Source of the DNA: Algibacter marinivivus
GTDB lineage: Bacteria > Bacteroidota > Bacteroidia > Flavobacteriales > Flavobacteriaceae
Reading direction: 5' to 3'
DNA length: 64,000 bases
Assembly: GCF_003143755.1 (NCBI RefSeq)
Contig: NZ_QFRI01000003.1
Coordinates: forward strand, 1 to 64,000
The notes beneath the pieces were generated by a model, which saw only the letters and a program-made list of their open reading frames with translations, searched no databases and had not been told where the DNA came from. This document shows positions 34,809-44,134 of the stretch, in pieces. Both the position numbers and the translations under genes were made by a program. Positions within the stretch are counted from its first letter, which is position 1, and each line of letters opens with the position of its first letter.

Positions 34809-35600
34809 TTATAAATCTTGAGCGTTAGCAATTAATTCTGCGACATCCATGACATCAACATCGCTTTCTTTTTCTTTAGCCTTTACACCATCTGTCATCA
34901 TGGTGTTGCAAAATGGGCATCCTGCTGCAATAATCTCTGGTTTTATCTCTAGAGCTTGTTCGGTACGCTCTATATTTACTTCTTTATCGCCTTTTTCAGC
35001 ATCTTTAAACATTTGAGCGCCTCCTGCCCCACAACAAAGTCCGTTGCGTTTGCAGTTTTTCATTTCAATTAATTCGGCTTCTAGTTTTTGAATAAGTTCT
35101 CTAGGGGCTTCATACACATTGTTTGCTCTCCCTAGGTAACAAGGGTCATGAAATGTAATACGTTTACCTTTGTATTTACCACCTTCTATAGTTAAACGTC
35201 CTTCATCAAGTAGTGTTTTTAGAAATGTGGTATGATGCATAACTTCATAGTTTCCGCCTAATTCAGGATATTCGTTTTTAATAGTATTGAAACAATGCGG
35301 GCAAGCGGTTACTATCTTTTTTACTTCATAAGCATTTAAAACCTCAATATTTGTTACGGCTTGCATTTGAAATAAAAACTCGTTTCCTGCACGTTTTGCT
35401 GGATCTCCAGTGCAACTTTCTTCTGTACCTAAAACTGCAAATTCTACATTGGCTTTGTTCAATAATTTTACAAAGGCTTTGGTTATTTTTTTTGCTCTAT
35501 CATCAAAACTTCCAGCACATCCTACCCAAAATAATACTTCTGGTTGTTTTCCTTGTGCCATGAATTCAGCCATGGTTGGTACTTTTAGTAATTCGCTCAT
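34809..35600 (-). CDS. CCG-domain Fe-S protein (HdrD / LutA-like subunit)
   Basis: The 263-residue protein has two CCG-type cysteine-rich motifs: VGCAGSFDDRAKK with TACPHCFNTIKNEYP in the first half, and FHDPCYLGRANN, NGLCCGAGGAQMF and AGCPFCNTMM in the second. In HdrD such domains hold an unusual 4Fe-4S cluster where disulphide reduction occurs; in LutA/GlcF they act in hydroxyacid oxidation. No signal peptide. It pairs with the membrane 4Fe-4S protein upstream, which is separated by 151 bases containing copy 3 of the dispersed element. Substrate unknown. Confidence 0.88.
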   Translation of the reverse strand: MSELLKVPTMAEFMAQGKQPEVLFWVGCAGSFDDRAKKITKAFVKLLNKANVEFAVLGTEESCTGDPAKRAGNEFLFQMQAVTNIEVLNAYEVKKIVTACPHCFNTIKNEYPELGGNYEVMHHTTFLKTLLDEGRLTIEGGKYKGKRITFHDPCYLGRANNVYEAPRELIQKLEAELIEMKNCKRNGLCCGAGGAQMFKDAEKGDKEVNIERTEQALEIKPEIIAAGCPFCNTMMTDGVKAKEKESDVDVMDVAELIANAQDL

Positions 35601-35656
35601 TGTTTAAAAGTTTAATGCCTACTAAATTTTAAAACCTTGTAGGATGTATGTTGTAC

Positions 35657-35744
35657 GTGCGTTAGGGACTGCAGCGGCATCCTTTTTGCTTTTTCTGCAA
35701 AAAGATATAGCGAAAAGCCCGACCCTTTTCGGGTAACGCCCAAG
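35657..35744. repeat. Dispersed intergenic element, copy 3 (inverted, diverged)
   Basis: Read on the minus strand it begins TTGGGCGTTACCC, then GGGTCGGGCTTTTCGC, and ends GTCCCTAACGC, the same ends as copies 1 and 2. The middle differs and has a small hairpin (CTTTTTGC / GCAAAAAG). Confidence 0.7.
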
Positions 35745-35751
35745 TTATTTT

Positions 35752-37065
35752 TTATTCGTTTTTCCAATTTAATCTGTCCATTTGATTGTATGGCCATGGT
35801 GCGCCATTGTTCTCGATATTTGTCATCATGTTATTGAGTTCGACTGGTGCTGCCGACTGCTCCATAACTAAATAACGACGCATTTCTAGGATGATAGAAA
35901 GCGGATCTATACTTACGGGACACGCCTCTACGCATGCATTACAAGATGTACACGCCCAAAGTTCTTCTTTAGTTATATAATCGTCTAGAAGTTGTTTTCC
36001 ATCGTCTTTAAACTCGCCTTTGTTAGCATCTATGTTTTTACCAACTTCCTCTAAGCGGTCGCGAGTATCCATCATGATTTTTCGTGGCGATAATTTTTTA
36101 CCTGTTTGGTTTGCAGGACATTCGCTAGTACAACGCCCACACTCTGTACAGGTGTATGCATTTAAGAGTTGTACCCAATTTAAATCTTGAACATCGCTAG
36201 CTCCAAATTTTGCAGGGACTTCTTCTTCTGCGCCTTCTGGTGTGGCTGCAAATGGATCTATGTTTGGGTCCATCATCATTTTAACTTCGTTGGTTACTGC
36301 TTCCAAGTTATTGAATTGCCCCTTTGGTTTTAAATTGCCATAGAAGGTGTTTGGAAACGCCAATAATATGTGTAAATGCTTTGAAAAATACAGATAATTT
36401 AGGAAAATTAATATCCCAACTATGTGTAGCCACCATGCGCCTCTTTCAATAAAATGCAGTGTGCTTTCTGATAATCCTGAAAACCATGGTGCTATGTATT
36501 GACTGATAACGTTACCAGAATTCATAGCTTGAAAATCTAAATCGGTTGCATTCATCACTAAAAACAACGTCATTAATACCATCTCGAAATATAGGATGAA
36601 ATTACCATCGTTTTTTGGCCAGCTTGTCATTTCTGATTTCCAAAAACGTGCCAATTTTAATATGTTTCTACGTACCCAAAATATGATTACTGATATAAAA
36701 ACTAAAACAGCCAACACTTCGAAAGTGCCTATTAAAAAACCGTAAACTGATATTGGTAATATTTTTAAACCGATGCGATGTGTTCCAAATAAACCGTCGA
36801 TTATAATTTCCAAAACTTCAATATTAATAATTATGAAACCTACGTAAACTACAACGTGTAAGAATCCAGAAATTGGGCGACGGACCATTTTACTCTGCCC
36901 CAAAGCAATCATAGCCATATTTTTCCAGCGCTGTGATTTGTTATCACTAACATCGGTATCTTGACCAAGTTTTATGTTTCGGAATAGTTTTTTTACATTT
37001 TTTGCGAAATAACCAATCCCAACAATGAGTATGATTGCAAAAATTATATTTGACAAATAGTTCAT
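35752..37065 (-). CDS. Membrane 4Fe-4S dicluster oxidoreductase subunit (HdrE/NarI-like)
   Basis: The 437-residue protein has several membrane segments in its first 240 residues (for example IIFAIILIVGIGYFA and VLAVLVFISVIIFWV, with histidines that could bind b haem as in NarI), followed by a soluble domain with two 4Fe-4S motifs CTECGRCTSECP (about 305) and CTSCNACVEACP (about 370). Together with the adjacent CCG protein it resembles an HdrDE or DsrMK-like electron-transfer unit between the quinone pool and a cytoplasmic partner. This pair is widespread in Flavobacteria with unknown substrate. Confidence 0.87.
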   Translation of the reverse strand: MNYLSNIIFAIILIVGIGYFAKNVKKLFRNIKLGQDTDVSDNKSQRWKNMAMIALGQSKMVRRPISGFLHVVVYVGFIIINIEVLEIIIDGLFGTHRIGLKILPISVYGFLIGTFEVLAVLVFISVIIFWVRRNILKLARFWKSEMTSWPKNDGNFILYFEMVLMTLFLVMNATDLDFQAMNSGNVISQYIAPWFSGLSESTLHFIERGAWWLHIVGILIFLNYLYFSKHLHILLAFPNTFYGNLKPKGQFNNLEAVTNEVKMMMDPNIDPFAATPEGAEEEVPAKFGASDVQDLNWVQLLNAYTCTECGRCTSECPANQTGKKLSPRKIMMDTRDRLEEVGKNIDANKGEFKDDGKQLLDDYITKEELWACTSCNACVEACPVSIDPLSIILEMRRYLVMEQSAAPVELNNMMTNIENNGAPWPYNQMDRLNWKNE

Positions 37066-37081
37066 ATTGATATTTAGTTCT

Positions 37082-38023
37082 TTAGTCTTCTTTTGGCGCT
37101 TCGTATGGAATTTCTTTTTTAGATAAAATACGTCTGTAACGTGCAGGATGTAATTTGATATCTCTTACCAATTCTTCCATTTCTTTTGATGCTGCTTCAA
37201 GATTGTTATAAAGTGCTTCATCATGTAAAAGTTTCCCAATAGAACCTTCTCCCTTGTTAATTTTATCACTTATACTGTTGAAGTTTTTAATGGTTTTTTC
37301 GAGACTTTTAACCGTTTCTTCCAAATTAGCGTTTGCAAGTTGCTCAGTGGTTTTAGATAGATTTGAAGAAATTTTATCAACATTAGATAATGCGCTATTT
37401 AACTTTTCTTCATTATTAGTCATTAACTTATTTAGCGAATTTGAAGTTGCTTTAAAATTATTTATAACATCATTTAAACCAGCAATACTAGCTCTAAGGT
37501 TTGCTTTGGTTTTATCATCAAAAACATCATTTAGGTTAGTAAGTAATGAATCTGCACCAACCATCATTACTTCTATTTTTTCTTGCAATGGTGTTAAACG
37601 TTGATTTACTAAAGCTGTTAATCCTACTTTTACTGTACCTTGAAGAGTTCCACCATCTTTGGCTTTTTCTGCGCCATCAAAAGCTGGAAGAATGGCTATG
37701 GCTTTTCCTCCTATTAAACCTGTTTCGTATAATTCGGCTTTACTATTTTTTGAGAATTCGAAATCGCTGTCTACTAAAAGTTTAATTTTTAGTTTACCAG
37801 ATCCATCGCCCATAAAGCCTATATCAACAACTTTACCTACTGATAAACCATTTATAGTTACTGGTGTAGAAGGTACTAAACCTTCAACATTATCATAAGT
37901 GGTATAAAAAACACGGGAGGAGTCTAAAAGATTTTGACCTTTAAGATAATTGAACCCAAAAATAAAAAGGATAATGCCTAAAAGTACGAGTATGCCAGTT
38001 TTAACTTCTTTAGATATTTTCAA
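37082..38023 (-). CDS. MlaD/MCE family protein (lipid transport)
   Basis: The 313-residue protein has one N-terminal membrane anchor (TGILVLLGIILFIFGFNYL), an MCE domain (about 40-120: VFYTTYDNVEGLVPSTPVTI, NGLSVGKVVDI) and a long helical, coiled-coil-like C-terminal part. MlaD-type proteins form rings that carry phospholipids between membranes with an ABC transporter. The start is a TTG at 38023: the frame upstream has no ATG and reaches a stop, and MKISKEVKTG fits the family start. The amidase is 49 bases upstream; MlaE/MlaF are not in this window. Confidence 0.88.
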   Translation of the reverse strand: MKISKEVKTGILVLLGIILFIFGFNYLKGQNLLDSSRVFYTTYDNVEGLVPSTPVTINGLSVGKVVDIGFMGDGSGKLKIKLLVDSDFEFSKNSKAELYETGLIGGKAIAILPAFDGAEKAKDGGTLQGTVKVGLTALVNQRLTPLQEKIEVMMVGADSLLTNLNDVFDDKTKANLRASIAGLNDVINNFKATSNSLNKLMTNNEEKLNSALSNVDKISSNLSKTTEQLANANLEETVKSLEKTIKNFNSISDKINKGEGSIGKLLHDEALYNNLEAASKEMEELVRDIKLHPARYRRILSKKEIPYEAPKED

Positions 38024-38072
38024 ATTAGTTGTTTTAGATAAACAAATTTAAGATAAATATAAGAAGAAACCT

Positions 38073-39200
38073 TTAATTAGATGTGGATTTTAAAGCATCA
38101 ATTAATGCAATCTTTTTCCCATCTTTAAATGCTACTATAAAACTTGAATTGTAACCTTTACTTCTAGCTTCTTCTTCAAGCTGTTTAGTAACCTCATAAT
38201 CAGATGTACTACCGTAAAAATATTTATACAAACTGCCTTCTTTTACTCTTGAAATAGTTTTTAATCCTTTGAAATTATAGGATTTTGTTTCAAGTGCTTT
38301 TGAACTTGCCGCAATTTGAACTTTGAAAACAACATCATTGTTGCTAATGCTTTTTACTTCAGTATTATTATTCAACTCTACATTACTAAATACAGTTTTT
38401 TTTACTCCTATGAATTCTAAATAATCCTTCAAAGCATTAAAAAGAGCCTTAGTCATAATTTTTTTTCCTTTTGTTGAATTTAAAAAATCTTCTTCTTTTT
38501 TATGAGTAAGAAATCCTAATTCAACTAACACACTTGGCATATAAGTATAAGCCAAAACATAAAATATATTTTGTTTAACTCCCCTACTTTTTCGCTTTGC
38601 GCTTACTTTAAATTCTTTTTCAATTAACGTAGCTAATCTTATACTATTATCAAGATAATCTTCTTGAGCTAATGTAAGACCTAAAAGAGATTCTGGAGAA
38701 TTTGGGTCAAAACTTTTATAAGTTTCTTTATAATCTTTTTCAAGGAAAATAACTGAATTTTCTCTTTTAGCTACTTCAAGGTTTTGTTTGTTCTTAGTAG
38801 GCCCCAATACATATGTTTCAGACCCATAAGCAGTTCCCTTTTTTCCTGGTTGTGCATTACAATGTATAGAAATAAATAAATCAACATCCTTATTATTAGC
38901 TACTTTCGCTCTACCATTTAAAGTAGGAAACACATCTTTATCTCTAGTATAAACTACATCTACATAGGCTATATTATCTTCTAACATTTTCCCCAATGCT
39001 AATGACACATCTAAAGCGATATCTTTTTCTGTTGTTTTATATCTACCTGTTCCTGGTGTCCCCGAATCTCGCCCACCATGACCAGGATCTATCATGATAA
39101 CAAACTTGTCGCTATTAGATTGAGCATGAACATTATGTCTTGAAAAAAATGTTAATACTATTATAAAGGATACGAAAAGTAATAAGTTGTTCGTTTTCAT
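38073..39200 (-). CDS. N-acetylmuramoyl-L-alanine amidase with SPOR-like C-terminus
   Basis: The 375-residue protein has a signal peptide (FVSFIIVLTFFSRHNVHAQ) and an Amidase_3 domain (about 33-260) with the zinc ligands in IMIDPGHGGRDSG, TEKDIALDV and FISIHCNAQ, plus the catalytic Glu region VLVELGFLTHKKEE. The C-terminal part (about 290-365, VVFKVQIAASSKALETK and YKYFYGST) reads like a SPOR domain that binds denuded septal peptidoglycan. It probably splits the septum during division. It is first in the operon with mlaD and is divergent from lptD by about 220 bases, a pairing that is common in this group. Confidence 0.9.
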   Translation of the reverse strand: MKTNNLLLFVSFIIVLTFFSRHNVHAQSNSDKFVIMIDPGHGGRDSGTPGTGRYKTTEKDIALDVSLALGKMLEDNIAYVDVVYTRDKDVFPTLNGRAKVANNKDVDLFISIHCNAQPGKKGTAYGSETYVLGPTKNKQNLEVAKRENSVIFLEKDYKETYKSFDPNSPESLLGLTLAQEDYLDNSIRLATLIEKEFKVSAKRKSRGVKQNIFYVLAYTYMPSVLVELGFLTHKKEEDFLNSTKGKKIMTKALFNALKDYLEFIGVKKTVFSNVELNNNTEVKSISNNDVVFKVQIAASSKALETKSYNFKGLKTISRVKEGSLYKYFYGSTSDYEVTKQLEEEARSKGYNSSFIVAFKDGKKIALIDALKSTSN

Positions 39201-39365
39201 GTGGTAATTAATATTTTTTAATCGATGTCTTTTAAATCAGACCAAGGCATCATTTTTGATGCTATTTCATTAGAAGCTTCATGTAAAATTAACGACTAAA
39301 AAACTCGGTTTATTTTAATTTTAAATTTTTACTTGAATATTAAATTAATCCCAGAAAAATATATG

Positions 39366-39373
39366 TAATTTTG
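39366..39373 (+). promoter_or_regulatory. lptD promoter, Bacteroidota -7 element
   Basis: TAATTTTG matches TAnnTTTG. Its position overlaps the first TTG of the open frame (39371), so translation must start further downstream; this supports the TTG at 39422. No TTG at a suitable -33 distance. Confidence 0.5.
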
Positions 39374-39421
39374 ACTTTTCAAAAACCGAGCCATACTTTT
39401 ACAAAAATACATTTAAAAGCG

Positions 39422-42133
39422 TTGCGTACAAACAACTTTAAAATACTTTTTGCATTAAGTTTTACAGTGTTTATTAACACGTTAAGCTTCTCTCAAGATA
39501 TCCCAAATAAAGGAAAAACAATTGATAGAACATCAAAGGATAGCTTAGTTACAAAAATTGATAGTCTTCCTATTGCACCTTCTTCAGAAAAAACTCAAGA
39601 TACTATAGTTAACGATTCTGTGAAGCCTAAAAAAGAGCTTTTAGAAACTATAGTAAAATATCATGCCAAAGACTACACAAGATTTAGTAATAAAAGGCAA
39701 AAGCTATATTTATATAATGAAGCCAAGATTGATTATGGCGATATGAATATTCAAGCAGGCAGTATTACTATAGATTATAACAAAAACACTGTTTATGCTA
39801 GAGGCATTACTGATACTGTTAGTGGTTATACTCAAAAACCTGTTTTTACCCAAGGAAGTAATGTTGTAGAGCCTGATTCTATTGTTTTTAATACTGAAAC
39901 ACAAAAAGCACTTATTTATAATTCAAAAACAGAACAAGGCGAAGGTACCGTAATATCTGAGACTACAAAAAAGGAAAACGATTCAGTGTACTTCGTAAAA
40001 GATGCAAAATATACAACCTCAAAAAATCTTGATGATCCCGAATATTATATAAAACTACGTAAAGCCAAAATTGTTCCTGGAAAAAAAATTGTTACTGGTT
40101 TAGCTAATCTCTTCATATATGATGTTCCAACACCTTTAGGATTACCATTTGGTTTTTTTCCACAGAGTGAAAAACAAACCTCGGGTGTTATTATACCAAC
40201 TTTTGGAGAACAAAATGATCGTGGTTATTTTCTACAAAATGGTGGCTATTATTTTGCAATTAGTGATTATTTAGACTTAGCAGTTTTAGGTGATTATTAT
40301 ACAAATGGAAGTTATGGTGTGCGTTTAGAAAATACGTATGCTAAACGTTATAGATATAGAGGAAATGTAGGTTTCAGGTATGAAAATTTAATTACTAGTG
40401 AACGTGGTTTTCCTGATTATGCCATAAGTACTATTTATAATTTGCGTTGGTCTCATAATCAAGATTCTAAAGCTAATCCAAGTTCGCGTTTCTCAGCTTC
40501 TGTAAACCTAGGTAGTAGCACCTATTATAGACAATCCATTAATCAGATAAATACAGGGGCATTCTTAAATAATACATTGGCATCATCAGTATCATATTCA
40601 AAAACGTTTCAAGGAGAACCACAGGTTAATTTTAGTTTAACGGCTACACACTCTCAAAATACTAATACTGAAAGTATAAATATGACGCTTCCTACTTTTC
40701 AAGGAAGTATAAGTAGAATGTATCCTTTTGCATCAAAAACAGGGACAAAAAAGGGCATTGTACAAAACGTAAACTTACAATATAATCTTCGTGCTGAAAA
40801 TAGAATTCAAACCACAGATTCGTTATTCTTTAAAAAAGAAATGTTTGATGATGCCAAGGCAGGTTTCCAACACTCAATACCGCTAACAACAAATTTTAAG
40901 TTATTTAAATATTTTAGTGCTAGTGCTAGTTCAAATTTTAATGAAGTTTGGACATTTAAAACTATTAATAGACGTTTTGATACTACTACTAATGAGACTA
41001 TAACTGAAGATGTTAATGGTTTTGACTCATTTAGAACTTATAATTTTAGTACCAGTATAGGAACCACTATTTATGGTATGTTTAATTTTGAAAAAGAAGG
41101 TGAAGACAGGAAAATAAAGGCCATTAGGCATGTAATAAGGCCATCCATTAGCTATAATATTAATCCTGCATTTGATCGTTATTATGACACTTATGAAGGT
41201 GATGAAATTATAGATGCAGATGGAACAACAAGAAGAGAAATAGAAGAATATAGCCGTTTTGAAGGTGGTATTTTTGGAGTGCCCAACAAAAACTTTTCAA
41301 GTACAATGGGGATATCTGTGTCTAATAACCTTGAAGCAAAAGTTAGAGATCGGGACAGTACTGCAACTGAAGCTAAAAAAATTATTTTATTAAACAATTT
41401 AAACTTCTCAACTTCATATAATTTTGCTGGAGACTCTTTAAAATGGAGTCCAGTTAGGATGAGCGGTGGTACTCAATTGTTTAAAAATAAAATGAGTATA
41501 AACTTTGGAGCTACCTTAGATCCTTATGCTTTAGATAATAACAACAGAAGAATTGATAAGTTTAATATTGATAACGGAGGAAGTTTATTCAGGTTAACAA
41601 GTGCAAACTTAAATGCAAGTTGGGCTTTCTCAAGTAGTGATGGAAAAAACAAAAAAAACGATAAAGATTCTGGTATTCAAGAAAATGTACGTAGTGGTGG
41701 ACGAGCCGATGATCTATTTGGTGTTTCAGAAGATTTTGCAAATCAACAAATTAATGGCAAAGACAAAGAAGAAGAAAAACCAAGCGATTTATATAAGTAT
41801 AGAATACCCTGGAACTTTAGAGTAGCATATGCTGTAAATTATTCTAATAGTAGTAGACAAAATGAAATTTCTTCTCATTCTCTTATGTTTTCTGGAGATA
41901 TTGAGTTATCGCCCAAGTGGTCTATAGGTGGCTCTTCTGGTTATGACTTAAAAAATGCTGGATTCACCTATACCCAGTTACGTTTTGAACGCGACTTGTT
42001 AAGTTGGCGAATGAATTTTAGTTGGGTTCCATTTAGCACAAGAAGTTCTTGGAATTTCTTTATTGGTATAAAATCTAGTATACTTAAGGATCTTAAATAC
42101 GAGAAACGTAGACAACCAGATATTCAATTATAA
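39422..42133 (+). CDS. lptD: LptD-like LPS assembly outer-membrane protein
   Basis: LptD inserts lipopolysaccharide in the outer leaflet. The 903-residue protein has a signal peptide (ILFALSFTVFINTLSFSQ), an OstA/LptA-like jellyroll (about 90-260: LYLYNEAKIDYGDMNIQAGS, GYTQKPVFTQGSNVVEPDSI) and a large barrel (LGLPFGFFPQSEKQTSGVII, then many aromatic strands to the C-terminus). The open frame starts at 39371, but that TTG lies in the predicted promoter. The first ATG (39744) is deep in the jellyroll, so I place the start at TTG 39422, directly before the signal peptide. Flavobacterial LptD proteins differ from E. coli in cysteine pattern; no conserved pair was seen. Confidence 0.88.
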   Translation: MRTNNFKILFALSFTVFINTLSFSQDIPNKGKTIDRTSKDSLVTKIDSLPIAPSSEKTQDTIVNDSVKPKKELLETIVKYHAKDYTRFSNKRQKLYLYNEAKIDYGDMNIQAGSITIDYNKNTVYARGITDTVSGYTQKPVFTQGSNVVEPDSIVFNTETQKALIYNSKTEQGEGTVISETTKKENDSVYFVKDAKYTTSKNLDDPEYYIKLRKAKIVPGKKIVTGLANLFIYDVPTPLGLPFGFFPQSEKQTSGVIIPTFGEQNDRGYFLQNGGYYFAISDYLDLAVLGDYYTNGSYGVRLENTYAKRYRYRGNVGFRYENLITSERGFPDYAISTIYNLRWSHNQDSKANPSSRFSASVNLGSSTYYRQSINQINTGAFLNNTLASSVSYSKTFQGEPQVNFSLTATHSQNTNTESINMTLPTFQGSISRMYPFASKTGTKKGIVQNVNLQYNLRAENRIQTTDSLFFKKEMFDDAKAGFQHSIPLTTNFKLFKYFSASASSNFNEVWTFKTINRRFDTTTNETITEDVNGFDSFRTYNFSTSIGTTIYGMFNFEKEGEDRKIKAIRHVIRPSISYNINPAFDRYYDTYEGDEIIDADGTTRREIEEYSRFEGGIFGVPNKNFSSTMGISVSNNLEAKVRDRDSTATEAKKIILLNNLNFSTSYNFAGDSLKWSPVRMSGGTQLFKNKMSINFGATLDPYALDNNNRRIDKFNIDNGGSLFRLTSANLNASWAFSSSDGKNKKNDKDSGIQENVRSGGRADDLFGVSEDFANQQINGKDKEEEKPSDLYKYRIPWNFRVAYAVNYSNSSRQNEISSHSLMFSGDIELSPKWSIGGSSGYDLKNAGFTYTQLRFERDLLSWRMNFSWVPFSTRSSWNFFIGIKSSILKDLKYEKRRQPDIQL

Positions 42134-42186
42134 TATAGATTTTTTTGTTTCTCAACTTTTTATAAAAACATTTAAACTTCAATCAA

Positions 42187-42567
42187 ATGAAAAAAGTAAT
42201 AACTACCAAGAATGCTCCAGCTCCAATCGGACCATATAATCAAGCCATTTTAAATGGTAACACATTATACACTTCAGGACAAATAGCTATAAACCCTGAT
42301 ACTAACGAATTAGTTTTAGATAATATTAAATCTGAAACAAAACAAGTAATGCAGAATCTACAAGCTGTATTAAAAGCTGCTAACATGACTTTTGAACATG
42401 TAATAAAATCAACAATTTTTATTAGTAATATGGGTGATTTTAGTTTAATAAATGAAGTATATGGTAGTTATTTTAATGATGAAAATGCTCCTGCTAGAGA
42501 AACTGTGCAAGTTGCAAGATTACCAAAAAATGTAAATGTTGAAATTAGTATAATTGCAGTGAATTAG
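42187..42567 (+). CDS. ridA: RidA family reactive enamine/imine deaminase
   Basis: RidA hydrolyses reactive enamines such as 2-aminoacrylate produced by PLP enzymes. The 126-residue protein has the full signature: APAPIGPYNQAILNGNTLY, TSGQIAINPDT, LQAVLKAANM, FISNMGDFSLINEVYGSYF and APARETVQVARLPKNVNVEI, with the catalytic-site Arg in APARET. Length is typical. It follows lptD by 53 bases on the same strand and may be co-transcribed. It ends 14 bases before the convergent kinase gene. Confidence 0.95.
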   Translation: MKKVITTKNAPAPIGPYNQAILNGNTLYTSGQIAINPDTNELVLDNIKSETKQVMQNLQAVLKAANMTFEHVIKSTIFISNMGDFSLINEVYGSYFNDENAPARETVQVARLPKNVNVEISIIAVN

Positions 42568-42581
42568 TAAAAAACCAACCC

Positions 42582-43994
42582 CTAAGAGTTTATTTTTGAA
42601 AACTTAACGAGTAAGTCTTTTAGTTTTTCAACATCAAGAGGTTTAGTTAAAAAACCATCAATACCAGCACGTTTAGCCTTTTCAATATCTTTTTCAAAAG
42701 CACTTGCTGAAACCCCAATTATGGGTGTTTTTTGAGCTAAATACTTTTCAGTTTCTTTAATAAATTTTGTGGCTTCATATCCATCCATATCTGGCATGTA
42801 TATATCCATGAAAATCATATCAAAATCTAGAATTTTATAGAGGTCAACAGCTTCTAAACCATTTTTTGCAAAAGTACAATCGGCGCCTTGTCTTTCAAGC
42901 AAGAACTTTATAACTTTTTGATTCATTCGATTATCCTCAGCCACTAATACATTAAATTTTTCAGATAATATAGGTTGCTGAACTTCTTCAACAGGTTTAA
43001 TATTTAGTGTCTTTTTTAACTGCAAACTAAAATAGAATGTAGAGCCTTCATTTTCTTTACTTTCTAATTTTAACTCGCCACCCATGGCATCTACTAATTT
43101 ATGAGAAATTGAAAGTCCCATGCCTGCACCTCTATAATGTTTCAAAATAGAATTATTATAAGCATGCTCTGGGTTATTAAAAATATGTTTAGCATCATTA
43201 GGTTTCATACCAACTCCTGTGTCCTTGATATAAAATGTTATAATTTGATCATTATCAATACCAACTGATTGATCAACAATAATTGATATTTTTCCTGCGT
43301 TAGTGAATTTGATAGCGTTGTTTATTAAATTAATCAAAACTTGCTGAATCTTAGACGCGTCTCCCAATACTAAAAATTTACCTTTTTCTTCAGATATAAA
43401 TTTATATTCAAAATCTAAACCTTTTTCCCAAGCTTGATATTCAAACACTTTAAAGAGTTTAGATAATTCTGATTTCAAATCAACAGTTATTAAATCAAGT
43501 TTAATATCAGAATTATTTACTTCTGCATTATCAGTAACCATATTTACCAACTGTAATAGATGTTTTGAAGAATATTCAGCAATTTCAACTTGAGCAGTTT
43601 GGTCACTATCTAATTCAGTTTGTTTTAGCATGTTAAGCATACCTAAAACGGTATTTAAAGGCGTTCTAACTTCATAACTCATGTTAGATAAATAAATAGA
43701 ATTATGATTTGCAAATTCTTCAGCTGTCTCTAGACTTTCTTTTAATTCGTTAACCCTTAGTCTTAAGTTAGTTTTAATAAGCTCATTCTTTAGCTGGTTT
43801 TTAAGAAAAAATTGTAAAACAAAAACTTGAATAATAGCTAATATGAACAGAAAAACAGCAGCGCTTTCAGCATATATTTTTTTCTCTAAAAAGAAGTATC
43901 CAATAATTAATATAGCAGCTATAGATACAAAAATGAAAAAGGATAATTTCTTCTTCATTTTCATATTTTTAATAGATTTTGGGATGATCTTCAT
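42582..43994 (-). CDS. Hybrid histidine kinase with Tyr in place of the phospho-accepting His
   Basis: With the ATG at 43994 the protein has 470 residues (the TTG at 44015 is less likely). It has two membrane helices (about 15-75), a HisKA-like helix pair, an HATPase_c domain with N box NLINNAIKFTNAGKI, G1 DTGVGMKPNDA and G2 GAGMGLSISHKL, and a C-terminal REC domain with LVAEDNRMNQK, the phospho-acceptor Asp in FMDIYMPDMDG (about 397) and LTKPL. The H box reads LSNMSYEVRTPLN; the expected His is Tyr (codon TAT, residue about 107). No periplasmic sensor domain is visible. It may be a pseudo-kinase that still binds ATP and accepts phosphate from elsewhere. Confidence 0.88.
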   Translation of the reverse strand: MKIIPKSIKNMKMKKKLSFFIFVSIAAILIIGYFFLEKKIYAESAAVFLFILAIIQVFVLQFFLKNQLKNELIKTNLRLRVNELKESLETAEEFANHNSIYLSNMSYEVRTPLNTVLGMLNMLKQTELDSDQTAQVEIAEYSSKHLLQLVNMVTDNAEVNNSDIKLDLITVDLKSELSKLFKVFEYQAWEKGLDFEYKFISEEKGKFLVLGDASKIQQVLINLINNAIKFTNAGKISIIVDQSVGIDNDQIITFYIKDTGVGMKPNDAKHIFNNPEHAYNNSILKHYRGAGMGLSISHKLVDAMGGELKLESKENEGSTFYFSLQLKKTLNIKPVEEVQQPILSEKFNVLVAEDNRMNQKVIKFLLERQGADCTFAKNGLEAVDLYKILDFDMIFMDIYMPDMDGYEATKFIKETEKYLAQKTPIIGVSASAFEKDIEKAKRAGIDGFLTKPLDVEKLKDLLVKFSKINS

Positions 43995-44086
43995 TCTATA
44001 GAGAGCTTTTAACAAACTTATCTATAATAATATTAATTAACAAAAGTATTAGGTTTATAAATTATACTTACAACTTGTTTACAAAC

Positions 44087-44111
44087 AAAAAAAGTGGGAA
44101 GTCCCACTTTT
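44087..44111 (-). terminator. Terminator of the sugar kinase gene
   Basis: AAAAGTGGGA (44090-44099) and TCCCACTTTT (44102-44111) are perfect complements; on the minus strand a T run follows. It separates the kinase gene from the histidine kinase gene. Confidence 0.9.
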
Positions 44112-44134
44112 ATAATCAGTATATTAATTTTTAA

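Noticed and set aside
35612-35797. 61-codon minus-strand ORF
   Set aside because: It runs through the third copy of the dispersed element and overlaps the end of the membrane Fe-S gene; its composition is not protein-like.
36161-36700. Reading the HdrE/HdrD-like pair as heterodisulphide reductase of methanogenesis
   Set aside because: The organism is a flavobacterium; the motifs only show an electron-transfer unit of unknown substrate.
39371-39421. N-terminal extension of LptD
   Set aside because: Its TTG lies within the predicted -7 promoter element, so it would not be in the transcript.
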